DNA of 5,006 nt from Spirochaetaceae bacterium (GTDB taxonomy: Bacteria; Spirochaetota; Spirochaetia; Treponematales; Treponemataceae). Where the stretch lies: positions 1-5,006 of the forward strand of contig JAGCMR010000086.1 in assembly GCA_017646305.1 (NCBI GenBank), written 5' to 3'. Positions 4,885 to 5,006 of this stretch are shown in pieces (within the stretch, counting starts at the first letter, position 1; each line of letters begins with the position of its first letter). Under the pieces are notes generated by a model, which saw nothing but the letters and a program-made list of their open reading frames with translations, did no database searches and was not told where the DNA came from. Both the position numbers and the translations under genes were made by a program.

Positions 4885-5006
4885 ATGCTTCAAGTTGGAG
4901 ATATGGTACCAGAATTTTCCCTTCCTAATCAGGATGGCACAATGATTTCACCTGCCGAATTTAAGGGAAAGAAAATGGTGATTTATTTTTACCCCAAGGA
5001 CAACAC
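4885..5006 (+). CDS. bcp: Bcp-type thiol peroxidase (peroxiredoxin), N-terminal 40 codons only
   Basis: The start of a peroxiredoxin of the AhpC/TSA superfamily, Bcp (PrxQ) branch, which reduces hydrogen peroxide and organic hydroperoxides in the cytoplasm using thioredoxin as electron donor. The visible part reads VGDMVPEFSLPNQDGTMIS (4-22), the usual N-terminal strand-loop of the fold, then FKGKKMVIYFYPKDN (26-40), the signature that runs into the active site. In the family this continues TPGCT, whose Cys is the peroxidatic residue; that codon lies just beyond the window, so catalytic competence cannot be confirmed here. Family proteins are about 150-160 residues. It is divergent from the chemoreceptor gene and has its own promoter and strong ribosome site. 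The family assignment is firm even from this fragment. Confidence 0.9.
   Translation, partial: MLQVGDMVPEFSLPNQDGTMISPAEFKGKKMVIYFYPKDN

Overview
The window looks like a piece of a moderately AT-rich bacterial chromosome. It carries five protein genes, two of them cut by the window edges, plus one gene-free block full of long hairpins. The closest fit I can suggest is a spirochaete of the Treponema type. The reasons are the style of the aspartyl-tRNA synthetase, a tricarboxylate-transporter-type binding protein, a chemoreceptor, and G+C-rich palindromic intergenic repeats. This is recognition from memory, not a search, so take it as moderate to low confidence.

Layout, left to right. Bases 1-816 (minus) are the first 272 codons of aspartyl-tRNA synthetase (aspS), with an extended -10 promoter just upstream. 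Bases 817-1283 hold no gene but contain three hairpins (864-959, 1057-1078, 1102-1150). Two of these share a 15-base inner motif while their outer arms differ. A perfect TATAAT and a GGGAG ribosome site then lead into 1284-2306 (plus), a secreted TctC-family solute-binding protein with no transporter membrane subunits beside it. After 38 bases comes 2345-3322 (plus), a fructosamine kinase family protein that probably repairs glycated proteins or amines. Its 3' end overlaps by 8 bases the 3' end of a convergent chemoreceptor gene (3315-4712, minus). A 172-base divergent promoter region separates the chemoreceptor from the start of a Bcp-type peroxiredoxin (4885 to the window end, plus).

How the genes may work together. 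The binding protein and the kinase share strand and close spacing and may be co-transcribed. Whether they are functionally linked (sugar or Amadori-compound uptake and repair) is open. The chemoreceptor and peroxiredoxin genes are transcribed apart from a shared region with two AT-rich dyads. One dyad encloses the chemoreceptor -35 box, and the other lies at the expected start of the peroxiredoxin transcript. They could be operators that tie one or both genes to a redox or stress regulator. No mobile element, CRISPR array, tRNA or rRNA was seen. I did not find a convincing wholly new system. The most notable features are the variable-arm hairpins, the orphan binding protein and the dyads between the chemoreceptor and peroxiredoxin genes.
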